The notes beneath the pieces were generated by a model. That model was not told where the DNA came from, did not search any database, and saw nothing but the letters and a program-made list of their open reading frames with translations. A stretch of DNA of 64,000 nucleotides from Hyphomicrobiales bacterium. GTDB lineage: Bacteria; Pseudomonadota; Alphaproteobacteria; Rhizobiales; Ancalomicrobiaceae. The stretch covers positions 248,001-312,000 of the forward strand of contig JAJTBO010000003.1 in assembly GCA_021286855.1 (NCBI GenBank), written 5' to 3'. Made by a program: the position numbers and the translations under genes. Below, one piece after another: positions 17,932 to 26,830 of this stretch; position 1 is the first letter of the stretch; the number at the start of each line of letters is the position of its first letter.

Positions 17932-18443
17932 TCGGCCCCCTCCTCGTGGACGTCGGCGGGCGACACGACATGGTCGCGCCAACGGCGACCGAGAAGCCCG
18001 ACGACGGTCGCCGCGGACCGCCAGACCACCGCCGCCATGAAGAGGAGGAAGACGCCGAAGACGAGATCGAAGCGCAGGTGCAGGACCGGCGTCTTCTGAC
18101 GCGACATGTAGTGGACGTAGTCCCAGGCGCCGGGCGCGTCGGCGAGGAAGGCGACGGCGACGGCGAGCGCGCCGAGGCCGGCCATCACGCGGCGGATCGG
18201 CGGCGAGGCATGGTCGTAGAGGACGGTGAAGGCGACGTGGTCGCGCTCTCGCAGCAGGAGGGCGGCGGTCCAGAACACGCCGAAGAGATAGAGGACGACG
18301 CAGAGCTCCTGCGTCCAGTCGAGCGGATCGTTCAGGCCGTAGCGCATCACGACCTGGAGAATGAATCCGGCGAACATCGCGGTGAAGCAGATCACCGCGA
18401 CGAGTTCGGCGGCACGTCTCGAGAGCTGCGCCAGTCGAGCCAT
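17928..18443 (-). CDS. dctQ: TRAP transporter small permease (DctQ)
   Basis: This 171-residue protein has four hydrophobic helices. RYGLNDPLDWTQELCVVLYLFGVFW is the usual DctQ motif, with the W-x-x-E around helix 2. It pairs with the DctM subunit encoded immediately downstream (4-nt overlap). It lies 96 bp after dctP; that gap contains a strong hairpin. Confidence 0.93.
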   Translation of the reverse strand: MARLAQLSRRAAELVAVICFTAMFAGFILQVVMRYGLNDPLDWTQELCVVLYLFGVFWTAALLLRERDHVAFTVLYDHASPPIRRVMAGLGALAVAVAFLADAPGAWDYVHYMSRQKTPVLHLRFDLVFGVFLLFMAAVVWRSAATVVGLLGRRWRDHVVSPADVHEEGAE

Positions 18444-18500
18444 GAGAGCCTCACGAGAGGGCGCGCGGAGGCGGCCCGAGAAGGGGATGGGGGGTCGGGC

Positions 18501-18533
18501 CGGGGGCGAAGCGGAGAGACCGCTCCGCCCCCG
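18501..18533 (-). repeat. Strong hairpin after dctP
   Basis: CGGGGGCG plus AGCGG pair with CCGCT plus CGCCCCCG around an AGAGA loop, with one A/C mismatch: a stem of about 14 positions. It starts 6 nt after the dctP stop codon and has no U-run, so it is probably an mRNA stability or attenuation element. Confidence 0.55.
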
Positions 18534-18539
18534 CCGGAC

Positions 18540-19532
18540 TCACTTCACCGCGTTGACGCGGTCGACGATGCCGGCCGGCCAATCCTTGGCGAAGTCGGAG
18601 GCGAGATAGGCCTTCTGGACGGTCGAGCGGAAGACGTCGACGTCGGGCGCGTAGACCTCGAGCCCCTTCTCCTTGAAGAAGGCGACCAGTTCGGCCTCGT
18701 CCTTCAGCCGGTTCGTCGTGTTCCATTCGACCGCCTTGGCGGCCGCGGCCTGCACCTTGGCCTTCTGAGCGTCGGAGAGCTTGGCCCAGGTCTTCTCGGA
18801 GATCGACAGGAAGATCGCGTCGACCAGATGCGAGGTCAGCACGATCTGGTTGGTGACCTCGTAGAACTTCGCCGCCTTGTCGGTCGGCAGCGGGTTGTCC
18901 TGACCGTCGATGGCGCCGGTCTGGAGGGCGGTGTAGATCTCGCCGAAGGCGACCGGGGTCGGGCTGGCGCCGAGCGCCTTGCCGAGGAACAGCCAGGCGT
19001 CGGAGCCGGGCATGCGCAACTTGACGCCGGCGAGATCGGCCGGGGTCTTGATCTTCTTGGTCCCACGCAGGTCGAGCTGGCGGGTGCCGAGATAGCCGAC
19101 GTCCAGGATGTGGACGCCCATCTTCTCCGACACCATCTTGTAGAATTCCTGGCCGATGGCCCCGCGGAAGACCTTCTGCTGATGATCGGTGTCGCGGATC
19201 AGGTAGCCGGCGGTGAAGACCGACCAGGCCGGGACGATCTTGGCGATGTCCTGCGCCGAGATCATCGCCATGTCGAGATTGCCGCGCTCCATGGCGGCGG
19301 GCTCCGTGCCCTGTTTGAACAGGGTGGCGTTGAGGTGGATCTCGATGTCGAACTCGCCGGGCGCGGTCTTGGCGAGCTCGTCCTTGAACACGGTGAGCAT
19401 CCGGGCGTGCCAGTCGGATTCGACCGCCGGCGAGGAGATGCGGATCTTGATCGGATCGGCGGCGAAGGCGGATCCGAACGGGGTCGCCAGGGCGACGGCG
19501 CCGAAGAGCGCAGTGCGACGCGTGATGTGCAT
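18540..19532 (-). CDS. dctP: TRAP transporter substrate-binding protein (DctP)
   Basis: This 330-residue periplasmic protein has a signal peptide carrying twin arginine-like residues (MHITRRTALFGAVALATPFGSAFA). DctP-family blocks include LFKQGTEPAAMERGNLDMAMIS, KLRMPGSDAWLFLGKALGASPTPVAFGEIYTALQTGAIDGQDNPL and LTSHLVDAIF. The Arg in KLRMP is the usual carboxylate-binding residue. It delivers an organic acid to DctQM. The operon also holds a DapA-family lyase/aldolase, so a 2-keto-3-deoxy sugar acid, sialic acid or hydroxyproline-type substrate is possible, but none can be chosen from sequence. Confidence 0.94.
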   Translation of the reverse strand: MHITRRTALFGAVALATPFGSAFAADPIKIRISSPAVESDWHARMLTVFKDELAKTAPGEFDIEIHLNATLFKQGTEPAAMERGNLDMAMISAQDIAKIVPAWSVFTAGYLIRDTDHQQKVFRGAIGQEFYKMVSEKMGVHILDVGYLGTRQLDLRGTKKIKTPADLAGVKLRMPGSDAWLFLGKALGASPTPVAFGEIYTALQTGAIDGQDNPLPTDKAAKFYEVTNQIVLTSHLVDAIFLSISEKTWAKLSDAQKAKVQAAAAKAVEWNTTNRLKDEAELVAFFKEKGLEVYAPDVDVFRSTVQKAYLASDFAKDWPAGIVDRVNAVK

Positions 19533-19606
19533 GCCGATTACCTCCCTGTCACCCCGACCCGACGTCGCTTCGACGGCGCGGATTGTCTCGCCGAGCGGGG
19601 GAAGCC

Positions 19607-20266
19607 TCAGACCTTCAGAGCCAGCTCCCGTGCCATGCCGATGTGGAAGGCGATCGCCGCCCCGGCCCGCGCGGGGTCGCGGGCGGCGATCGCCTCCAGA
19701 ACGGCGAGATGTTCGCGCATCACGGGCGCCACTCGTCCATCGATGCGGTACCGCTCCTGCGCGATCAGCCGCATCTTGATCGAATTGACGCGATAGGCCT
19801 TCGAGATGATCTCGTTGCCGAGCGCGTCGATGATGAGATCGTGCATGCCCCAGTCGAGCGCCTGGGCGCGTGCCTCGTTCTCCTTCGTCTCGCCGCCGGC
19901 GAGAACCTCTTCGAGGATGGCGCGATGCAGCCGAATCTGCTCGGCGATCAGCGCATCCGGCGCGGTCACGGCGAATTCCATCACCGCCTCGCGCTCCATG
20001 AACAGACGGAACTGAAACGCCTCGCGGATCAGCGCCACGTCGATGTGGGCGACCTGCATGCCGCGTTGCGGGACCGTTCGGATCAGCCCTTCCACCTCGA
20101 GCCGCGGCACGACCTCGCGGATCGCGCCGAGCGGCATGCCGGTGAGTTCGACGAGCTCGCGCTGCGAGACGAACTGGCCGGGCTTCAGCTCCCGCGACAG
20201 GAGCTGATCGGTGAAGCGCGCATAGGCCTTGTCTCTGAGGTTCTTCGGCGCGGCGCGATCGTTCAT
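19607..20266 (-). CDS. GntR-family regulator, FCD domain, of the TRAP/DapA operon
   Basis: This 219-residue regulator has a winged HTH (VSQRELVELTGMPLGAIREVVPRLEVEGLI) and an FCD domain (FRLFMEREAVMEFAV, WGMHDLIIDALGNE, VMREHLAVLEAIAARD, IAFHIG). The HTH has GMPLGAIRE where most relatives have GVSRTPVRE. The ATG is preceded by GGAGG. It lies between the DapA-family gene (48 bp) and dctP (74 bp) in one operon and probably senses the TRAP substrate or a breakdown product. Confidence 0.9.
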   Translation of the reverse strand: MNDRAAPKNLRDKAYARFTDQLLSRELKPGQFVSQRELVELTGMPLGAIREVVPRLEVEGLIRTVPQRGMQVAHIDVALIREAFQFRLFMEREAVMEFAVTAPDALIAEQIRLHRAILEEVLAGGETKENEARAQALDWGMHDLIIDALGNEIISKAYRVNSIKMRLIAQERYRIDGRVAPVMREHLAVLEAIAARDPARAGAAIAFHIGMARELALKV

Positions 20267-20314
20267 CCGGTCCTCCCGTCGGTCGCTTGCCGCCGGCTCT
20301 TAGCCGACGGAGGC

Positions 20315-21214
20315 TCAGGGGCGTGCGGGTCGAGCCTCAGGGAACAGGCGATCGTGCAGCTCGGCAAGCGCCTTCGCGGTCGCAGCCGGGGTCGGTTCGA
20401 GCGGCGCGCGGGTCCGCATCCAGGCGGCGTCGCCGGAGACATGGGCGACGAGCGCCTTGACCGCCGGCGTCACCGGCGTGCGGATCACCGCTTCGACCAG
20501 TTCGCTCAAGGCCGGATCGTCGAGGCCGTCGACGGCGAGCCGACGGACCCGGCCGGGGCAGACGTTGCCCATGCCCGAGATCGCGCCGGCGCCGCCGTTG
20601 CGGACCGCGCGGGCGAGATCGCGTTCGTCGCCGACCAGGATCTCGAGATCGCCGCGGGCGGCGACGAGCTTTTCGGTCGCGGCCCAGTCGCCGCCGGAAT
20701 CCTTGACGCCGCGCACCACCGTCGGGAAGGCGTCGGCCAGCCGGCGAACGAGCGGCAACGACAGCGGGACCGCGGTGATCGAGGGGATGTGATAGAGCAA
20801 CACGTCGCGTCCGACCGAGCCGAGGCCGCGGAAGACGGCGGCGTACCAGTCGAAGAGGCCCGTGTCGGACGGGTTCTTGAAGTAGAACGGCGGCAGCACC
20901 AGCACCGCGCGAACGCCGGCTTCGAGCGCCGCGCGCGCCCGGACCACCGCATTGCCGATCGCGGTCTCGGCGACGCCGTAGACCAGCCGGTCCGGCGCGA
21001 CGCCGCCGGCGATCAGAGCCTCGAAGGTCGCGGCGCGCTCCTCGCCGGAGAGCGAGGCGCCCTCCCCGGTCGTTCCGAACAGCGTGACGCTGTCGCAGCC
21101 GTTGGCGAGGCACCACCGCGCATGATCGATCAACCGCGGAAGGTCGATCCGGTCCTCGGCGTCGAACGGCGTGGTCATGGCGGCGGAAAGGCCGAAACGC
21201 TCTCGGGGGGACAT
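20315..21214 (-). CDS. DapA-family (DHDPS/NAL superfamily) aldolase/lyase
   Basis: This is a 299-residue TIM-barrel enzyme of the dihydrodipicolinate synthase/N-acetylneuraminate lyase superfamily. The Schiff-base lysine is K171 in VVRGVKDSGGDW, the catalytic Tyr is Y141 in LLYHIPSI, and GTTGEG (47-52) binds the pyruvate carboxylate. All catalytic features are kept. It is unlikely to be the lysine-biosynthesis DapA, because it sits in a catabolic TRAP operon with its own GntR regulator. More likely it cleaves or dehydrates a 2-keto-3-deoxy acid. It is the first gene of the operon and divergent from the ribulokinase gene. Confidence 0.9.
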   Translation of the reverse strand: MSPRERFGLSAAMTTPFDAEDRIDLPRLIDHARWCLANGCDSVTLFGTTGEGASLSGEERAATFEALIAGGVAPDRLVYGVAETAIGNAVVRARAALEAGVRAVLVLPPFYFKNPSDTGLFDWYAAVFRGLGSVGRDVLLYHIPSITAVPLSLPLVRRLADAFPTVVRGVKDSGGDWAATEKLVAARGDLEILVGDERDLARAVRNGGAGAISGMGNVCPGRVRRLAVDGLDDPALSELVEAVIRTPVTPAVKALVAHVSGDAAWMRTRAPLEPTPAATAKALAELHDRLFPEARPARP

Positions 21215-21279
21215 CCAGGCTCTCCGTCGACCGTGGTCTGGTTGCGTGCAAACCCTACCAAAAGATTAGTCATCCCTGA

Positions 21280-21311
21280 GTGACATGTTACAATATAGAC
21301 TTTCGTATAAT
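21280..21311 (+). promoter_or_regulatory. Candidate promoter of the ribulokinase operon
   Basis: A perfect -10 TATAAT (21306-21311) lies in an AT-rich tract between divergent operons. The best -35-like element, GTGACA (21280-21285), is 20 bp away, longer than ideal. The same AT-rich tract probably also serves the divergent DapA/TRAP operon. Confidence 0.4.
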
Positions 21312-21370
21312 CGTGCGCGACCGCAGGCCGCAGCCCTCCCCCTTGCCTCTCATACCGCACCGTTTTAGCG

Positions 21371-21385
21371 TGCTACCACGTAGCA
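21371..21385 (+). promoter_or_regulatory. LacI-type operator candidate upstream of ribulokinase
   Basis: TGCTAC-CAC-GTAGCA is an interrupted palindrome with perfect 6-bp arms, nested inside outer arms GCGTGCT (21368-21374) and AGCACGC (21385-21391). It lies about 20 bp before the kinase ATG and downstream of the TATAAT, a position suited to blocking transcription. The LacI-family gene at 24723 is the obvious candidate regulator. Confidence 0.5.
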
Positions 21386-21405
21386 GCACGCAGAAGGCAG
21401 CGACC

Positions 21406-22998
21406 ATGGACCCGCATGTCCCCCTGTTCGTCGGCATCGACGTCGGCTCCGCCAGCGTCCGGGCCGGCCTCTACGATCCGACCGGCCGTCGGCTCGCTTT
21501 CCGGGTCCGACCGATCCTCCAGTTCCATCCGCGCGCCGACTTCGTCGAACAGTCGTCGGCCGACATCTGGGCGAACGCGACAGCGGCCGTGGCCGAGGCG
21601 ATCGCGGCGGCCGGCGTCGATCCGGCGCGCGTCGCGGCGATCGGCGTCGACGCCACCTGTTCGCTGGTCGCCGTCGCCGCCGACGGTTCGCCGGTGTCGG
21701 TCGCCGAGGACGGCGATCCGGCCCGCGACGTCGTCATGTGGATGGACCACCGCGCCGGCCGCGAGGCGGAAGCGATCGACGCGACCGGCGACCCGGCGCT
21801 GGCCTATGTCGGCGGCAAGGTGTCGATCGAGATGGAGCTGCCGAAGCTCCTGTGGTTGAAGCGCCGGTTCCCGGAGCGCTGGGCGCAGGCGGCGCGGTTC
21901 CGCGATCTCGCCGATTTTCTGGTCTGGCGGGCGACCGGGGCCGACGTCGCCTCGGTCTGCACGCTCGGCTGCAAGTGGAACTGGCTCGCCCACGAGGGAC
22001 GGTTTCCCGAGGCGATGCTGGCCGCCGTCGGGCTCGACGATCTCACCGACAAGGTGGCGGCCGAGGTGAAACCGCTCGGCACCGTCGCGGGCCATCTCGA
22101 CGGACGCGCCGCGGCCGAGATGGGGCTGCCGGCCGGCATTCCGGTCGCGACCGGCATCATCGACGCGCATGCCGGCGGTCTCGCGCTGGTCGGGGCTGCG
22201 CCGGTGGGCGCGCTGGCGCTGATCGGCGGCACGTCGAACTGCCACATGGTCGCCTCCCCCGGCCCGGTCATGGTTCCCGGCGTCTGGGGCCCCTATTTCG
22301 GCGCGATGATCCCCGGTCTGTGGCTGAACGAAGGCGGCCAGAGCGCCGCCGGCGCGTTGATCGACTGGACGTTGCGCCGCTCCACCGCCTTCGCCGATCT
22401 GACGGCGGAAGCGGGCCGTCGGGGATGCGACGTCTACGCGCTCCTCGCCGACCGCGTCGCCGCGCTCGAAGAGCGCGAGGACGAGCCGACGCGGCATCTG
22501 CACGTCCTGCCCGACCATCACGGCAACCGCTCGCCGCGCGCCGATCCGGACGCCCGCGGCGCGATCGTCGGCCTGACGCTCGAGCCGGAAGAAACCGCCC
22601 TGCCCCGCCTCCATCTGGCGACGCTGCAGGCGCTCGCCTACGGCACCCGCCACATCGTCGAGACGATGAACGCCGCCGGTCATCGGATCGAACGGCTGGT
22701 GATGTGCGGCGGCGGAACCAAGAGCGCGCTGCTCTTACGCGAGCACGCCGACGCGCTCGGCCGGCCGATCCATCTGGTCGAGGACGAGGACGCGGTGACG
22801 CTCGGCGCGGCGCTCCTGGCGGCGGTCGCCTCCGGCGCCTTCGCCGACGTGGCGGCGGCGGCCGGCGCGATGGTCCGCCCCGGCGCGACGATCGAACCGA
22901 ACCCGGCGCGACGCGCCTTCCACGATGCGAAATACCGCGTGTTCCTGACCCTCGGGGACCAACAGAAAGCCGCTCGCGACGCGATGGCGGCCGTTTGA
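21406..22998 (+). CDS. FGGY-family carbohydrate kinase, D-ribulokinase type
   Basis: This 530-residue kinase has the FGGY N-terminal phosphate motif (FVGIDVGSASVRAGLYD). FVEQSSADIW, GVDATCSLVAV, MWMDHRA, GGKVSIEMELPKLLWLK and CTLGCKWNWLAHEG are the blocks that mark the YDR109C/FGGY D-ribulokinase group. The C-terminal domain has MCGGGTKSALLL and the DAVTLGAALLAA ATP-site motif. It should phosphorylate D-ribulose to D-ribulose 5-phosphate. The ATG at 21406 is preceded by AAGG. An isomerase gene follows after 17 bp, which suggests an aldopentose to ribulose to ribulose-5-P route. Confidence 0.88.
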   Translation: MDPHVPLFVGIDVGSASVRAGLYDPTGRRLAFRVRPILQFHPRADFVEQSSADIWANATAAVAEAIAAAGVDPARVAAIGVDATCSLVAVAADGSPVSVAEDGDPARDVVMWMDHRAGREAEAIDATGDPALAYVGGKVSIEMELPKLLWLKRRFPERWAQAARFRDLADFLVWRATGADVASVCTLGCKWNWLAHEGRFPEAMLAAVGLDDLTDKVAAEVKPLGTVAGHLDGRAAAEMGLPAGIPVATGIIDAHAGGLALVGAAPVGALALIGGTSNCHMVASPGPVMVPGVWGPYFGAMIPGLWLNEGGQSAAGALIDWTLRRSTAFADLTAEAGRRGCDVYALLADRVAALEEREDEPTRHLHVLPDHHGNRSPRADPDARGAIVGLTLEPEETALPRLHLATLQALAYGTRHIVETMNAAGHRIERLVMCGGGTKSALLLREHADALGRPIHLVEDEDAVTLGAALLAAVASGAFADVAAAAGAMVRPGATIEPNPARRAFHDAKYRVFLTLGDQQKAARDAMAAV

Positions 22999-23015
22999 AA
23001 GGGAGGATCGACCTC

Positions 23016-24662
23016 ATGTTGACGCTCAAGCTCCCGCTCGAGCCCGCCTATCTCGTCCCGGCCGAGGACGAGGTGCTGTTCGTCACCAACGCCGACCTGC
23101 GCGAGAGCGCCAACGTCGAGTGCTGGCCGGTCGAGGCCGACTACGAGAAGCGACTCGCGAGCGCCCTGGAAAAGCTAGGCCGGCGGGCGCGGCGCGCCCA
23201 TCCGATCAAGCCGGACAAGGGCCACGGCTTCATCTCCTCACAGCGCGAGGGCTCCGACGTCTTCGCCACGATCGACCCGCATGCGCCGGTGATCGTGCTT
23301 CTGACCGCCTGGCAGTATTCGCATCACCTCGCCAACAGCCTCGCCCGCCATCGCGGCCCGGTGCTGCTGATGGCCAATTTCGACGGCACCTGGCCGGGGC
23401 TGGTCGGCATGCTCTGTATGGCCGGCACGCTGACCTCGCTCGGCAAGCCTCATTCGCGGCTGTGGTCGGAGACCTTCGAGGACGCCTTCTTCCTCGACGG
23501 GCTGAAGGCCTGGCTCGCCACCGGCAAGATCGTGCACGACGTCTCGCATCTGCACCGGGTCGACGTCACCCATCCGGTGATGAAGACCGAGGCCGGTCGG
23601 CTGGGCCAGCGCATCGGCGAGTGGTCGCTGCGCCACAAGGAGATCATCGGCCTGTTCGACACCTACTGCATGGGCATGATGAACGGCGTCTTCCCGCTGA
23701 AGGCGCTGGCCGAGATCGGCATGCCGCTGGAGAGCCTGTCGCAGTCCGACCTGCTGATGGAGATGGGGCGAGTGCCGACCGCGCTGCGCGAGGAATGCCT
23801 CGCCTGGTACGAGAAGCGCGGCATGACCTTCCTGTGGGGCGACGACGGCGCGACCGAACTCACCCGCGATCAGGTGCTCGAACAATGCGCGATGCTGATC
23901 GCGCTCGGCCGCTTCGTCGACCGTTTCGGCCTCTCCGCCGTCGGCGTCCAATATCAGCAGGGGCTCGCCCGCGCCTGCGCGGCATCCGATTTCGCCGAAG
24001 GGGCGATCGGATCGACCGAGCGCTTCCCGATTCCGACCGAAGACGGCCGCATCGTCCGCCCGGGCAAGCCGATCCCGTGCGTCAACGAAGTCGACATGGG
24101 CACGGCGATCCCGCAGACGATGCTCTTCCGCCTGCTCGACGGCTTCGGCCTGCCGGCGGAGACGACGCTGCACGACATCCGCTGGGGCAGCGAGTTCGAG
24201 GGCGAGTTCTACTGGGATCTGGAGATCTCCGGCTCGGTGCCGTTCGAACATCTGAAGGGCGGCGTCGCCGGAGCGACCGGCCATCGCCAGCCGCCGATGT
24301 ATTTCCCCAAGGGCGGCTCGACCATCGCCGGCCAGGGCAAGGCCGGCCGGCTGATCTGGGCGCGCGCCCATTACGAGGGGACGACGGCGCATCTGCACGT
24401 CGGCGTCGGCCGGGCGGTCGAGCTGCCGACGCAGGAGTTCCAGCGCCGGCTGAACGCGACGACCAAGGAATGGCCGCTGCTCAACGCGGCGCTCGACGGG
24501 GTCTCCCGCGACCAGCTGATGGCCGGCCACCAGTCGAACCACATCACCGTCGCCTATGTGCCGGAGGAGCATCTCGCCGAGGTGTTGCGCGCCTTCGTCG
24601 CTCAGGCGATCACCCAGAACCTCGTGGTCGACGTGGCGGGAAGCGCCTATTCGATGCTCTGA
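23016..24662 (+). CDS. L-fucose/L-arabinose isomerase-like protein
   Basis: This is a 548-residue protein resembling the fucose/arabinose isomerase superfamily. Supporting segments are the ligand-side block LLMANFDGTWPGLVGMLCMAGTL, the acidic DTYCMGMMNGVFP region, EVDMGTAIPQTML in the central domain, and the C-terminal AGHQSNHITVAYV with clustered His, matching the metal-site His of FucI-type enzymes. These enzymes interconvert aldoses and ketoses with Mn2+. FucI also turns D-arabinose into D-ribulose, the substrate of the kinase encoded 17 bp upstream, so D-arabinose is a reasonable guess. The ATG at 23016 has GGGAGG upstream. The superfamily is fairly secure, the sugar is inferred. Confidence 0.75.
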   Translation: MLTLKLPLEPAYLVPAEDEVLFVTNADLRESANVECWPVEADYEKRLASALEKLGRRARRAHPIKPDKGHGFISSQREGSDVFATIDPHAPVIVLLTAWQYSHHLANSLARHRGPVLLMANFDGTWPGLVGMLCMAGTLTSLGKPHSRLWSETFEDAFFLDGLKAWLATGKIVHDVSHLHRVDVTHPVMKTEAGRLGQRIGEWSLRHKEIIGLFDTYCMGMMNGVFPLKALAEIGMPLESLSQSDLLMEMGRVPTALREECLAWYEKRGMTFLWGDDGATELTRDQVLEQCAMLIALGRFVDRFGLSAVGVQYQQGLARACAASDFAEGAIGSTERFPIPTEDGRIVRPGKPIPCVNEVDMGTAIPQTMLFRLLDGFGLPAETTLHDIRWGSEFEGEFYWDLEISGSVPFEHLKGGVAGATGHRQPPMYFPKGGSTIAGQGKAGRLIWARAHYEGTTAHLHVGVGRAVELPTQEFQRRLNATTKEWPLLNAALDGVSRDQLMAGHQSNHITVAYVPEEHLAEVLRAFVAQAITQNLVVDVAGSAYSML

Positions 24663-24722
24663 GACGCAGACGAATCGCGCCGCGACCGGATCCGGTCGCG
24701 GCCACAGGACGAGGAACCAGAC

Positions 24723-25778
24723 GTGGCGCCCGAGACCACCGGCCGAAAGGGCGCTCCGAAGACCCTCGACCAGGTCGCCGCCGCGACCGGCTATTCGCGC
24801 ACTACGGTCCGTTTCGTCGTCACCGGTCAAGCCGAGAAGCACCGCATCCGGCCCGAGACGCGGGCGCTGATCGAGGACTACGTGGCGCGCCACGGCCTCG
24901 TCGTCGACCACACCGCCCGCGCGCTGAAGACGCGACGCTCCGACGCCGTCGGCCTCGTCGTGCCCGATCTCGCCAACGCCTTCTTCGCGCGGCTGACCGC
25001 GGAACTGGAGGAGCGTTGCCGGGCGAGCGGGCGGGTGCTGCTCACCGCCTCCTCGCACGAGGACGCCGAGCGCGAGGCGCAGGCGGTCGCCGGGCTCCTC
25101 TGGCGCGGCGTCGACGGGCTGGTGATCGCGCCCTGCCGCGCGCCGGAGGCCCTGAGGCCGGCCCTGCGCGGCCGACGCACGGCCGTGGTGTCGGTCGACC
25201 GGGCGTATTCGGACGCGCCGTGGCCGACCGTCGTCGGCGACAACGAGGCGGCGGCCGAAACGCTCGCCGGCCGCCTGCTCGCGATCGCCGGCGGGTCGAT
25301 CGCCTTCGTCGGGGCCTGTCCGGCCCTGCCCTCCGTCGCCGGACGAATCGCCGGGTTCCGGGCCGCCGCCCGCGCCGCCGCGCTCGATCGCAGCGAGACG
25401 CGGCTACACCTCGCCGAACGCGACGAAGCGTCCGAGGGCGCGCGGTTGATGCGGGCGGCGATCACGGCGCACGGCGCGCCGAAGGCGGTGATGTGCACGT
25501 CGCTCCTGATGCTCGAGGGCGTCTTTCGCGCGTTGATCGACGCCTTCGGACGCGTGCCCGAAGACCTCGTCGTCGGCACCTTCGATCACCACCCGTTCCT
25601 CGACGCCGTCCCCAACCGCATTCTCGCCGTCCGGCAGGACGAGCGCGGGCTGGCCGAGGCGGCCTTCGCCCACCTCATCGCGCAGATGGACGGCGGCCCA
25701 CGCGAGCCGATCCGCGTCGTCGTGCCCGGACGTCTGGTCGATCGCCCGGGCCCCGGCGTCACCGCCGGGTCGCCTTGA
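24723..25778 (+). CDS. LacI-family transcriptional regulator
   Basis: This 351-residue repressor has an N-terminal HTH (TLDQVAAATGYSRTTVRFVVTG) and a periplasmic-binding-protein-like effector domain (AVGLVVPDLANAFFARLTAELEE, GVDGLVIAPCR, VVGTFDHHPFLDAV). The region after the recognition helix (AEKHRIRPETR) departs from the usual NG...VSEETR. The start is a GTG preceded by AGGAA. It follows the isomerase gene by 60 bp and probably controls the ribulokinase operon through the palindrome at 21371-21385. Its 3' end overlaps the convergent ribokinase gene by 20 bp. Confidence 0.9.
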   Translation: MAPETTGRKGAPKTLDQVAAATGYSRTTVRFVVTGQAEKHRIRPETRALIEDYVARHGLVVDHTARALKTRRSDAVGLVVPDLANAFFARLTAELEERCRASGRVLLTASSHEDAEREAQAVAGLLWRGVDGLVIAPCRAPEALRPALRGRRTAVVSVDRAYSDAPWPTVVGDNEAAAETLAGRLLAIAGGSIAFVGACPALPSVAGRIAGFRAAARAAALDRSETRLHLAERDEASEGARLMRAAITAHGAPKAVMCTSLLMLEGVFRALIDAFGRVPEDLVVGTFDHHPFLDAVPNRILAVRQDERGLAEAAFAHLIAQMDGGPREPIRVVVPGRLVDRPGPGVTAGSP

Positions 25779-26682
25779 GCGCCGCGAACTCCTCGGCCGA
25801 GGCATAGGAAGACTGCGCGCCGCGCTTCGTCACCGAATCGGCGGCGAAGAGCGCGGCGTCGGCGAGCGCCGCGGCGACGTCGCGGCTCGCCGCATAGAAA
25901 TGGGCGAAGGCGCCGATGAAGGCGTCGCCGGCCCCGGTGGTGTCGACCGGCGTCACGGCGACGGGGGGCACGCGGGTCACGCCGTCGCCGTCGACCACCA
26001 GCGCGCCTTCCGAGCCGAGAGTGACGATCACCGTGCGCACGCCCCGCTCGACCAGGGTCCGCGCCGCGACCGCCGCTTCGTCCGCATCGCCGACCGGCAG
26101 GCCGGTGAGCAGGGCGAGTTCGGTCCGGTTCGGCGTCAGGAAGGTGACCTTGCCGACCACGTCGAGATCGAGCGCCGCCGCCGGGGCGGGGTTGAGGATG
26201 GTCTCGACGCCGCGGGCCGCGGCGAATTCGATGGCGTGGTAGACGGTCTCGAGCGGCACTTCGAGCTGCAGCAGGATCAGGTCGCAGGCGGCGAGATCCG
26301 CCGCGGCGGCGTCGACGTCGGCCGGCGCGAGGCGGCCGTTGGCGCCCTTGACGATCAGGATGGCGTTCTCGCCGGTCGGCTCGACGAAGATCGAGGCGAC
26401 GCCGGAGGCGACGCCCTCGACCCGACCGACATGGGTCGTATCGACGCCGAAGCGGGCGAAATTGGCGAGCGAGGTCTCGGCGAAGGCGTCGTCGCCGACC
26501 TTGGAGACCAGCGTCACCTTCGCCCCGAGCCGCGCGGCTGCGATCGCCTGATTGGCCCCCTTGCCGCCGCAGCCGATGTGGAAATCGGGCGCCTCCAACG
26601 TCTCGCCGGGCATCGGCATCCGCGCGACGTAGGTGACGAGATCGACGTTGGTGGAGCCGACGACGGCGATTCTGGGCGACAT
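25759..26682 (-). CDS. rbsK: Ribokinase (PfkB family)
   Basis: This 307-residue PfkB-family kinase has the first signature GCGGKGANQAIAAARLGA, the substrate-binding VVGSTNVDLV start, and the second signature DTTGAGDAFIGAFAHF with the catalytic Asp and anion hole. ILNPAPA and FLTPNRTE are typical of ribokinase. It phosphorylates D-ribose or a related sugar at O5. The start is the ATG at 26682 with GGAG 7 nt upstream. It is convergent with, and overlaps by 20 bp, the LacI gene, so it belongs physically to the pentose locus but on the other strand. Confidence 0.92.
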   Translation of the reverse strand: MSPRIAVVGSTNVDLVTYVARMPMPGETLEAPDFHIGCGGKGANQAIAAARLGAKVTLVSKVGDDAFAETSLANFARFGVDTTHVGRVEGVASGVASIFVEPTGENAILIVKGANGRLAPADVDAAAADLAACDLILLQLEVPLETVYHAIEFAAARGVETILNPAPAAALDLDVVGKVTFLTPNRTELALLTGLPVGDADEAAVAARTLVERGVRTVIVTLGSEGALVVDGDGVTRVPPVAVTPVDTTGAGDAFIGAFAHFYAASRDVAAALADAALFAADSVTKRGAQSSYASAEEFAALKATRR

Positions 26683-26830
26683 GGCGAACTCCCTGCGATG
26701 GTCTCGAAACCGGACATGCTCGCGTCCGATCTCATCGGCGCCGCCTTGCGCGACGGGACGAACCGTATCGCAGGATGCTCGGGCCGGCTCCGACAATTTT
26801 CCCCCAAGGGGACCTGTCGCCGGGGGCGGT

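Noticed and set aside
20315-21214. Housekeeping dapA for lysine biosynthesis
   Set aside because: Operon with TRAP transporter and GntR regulator points to catabolism.
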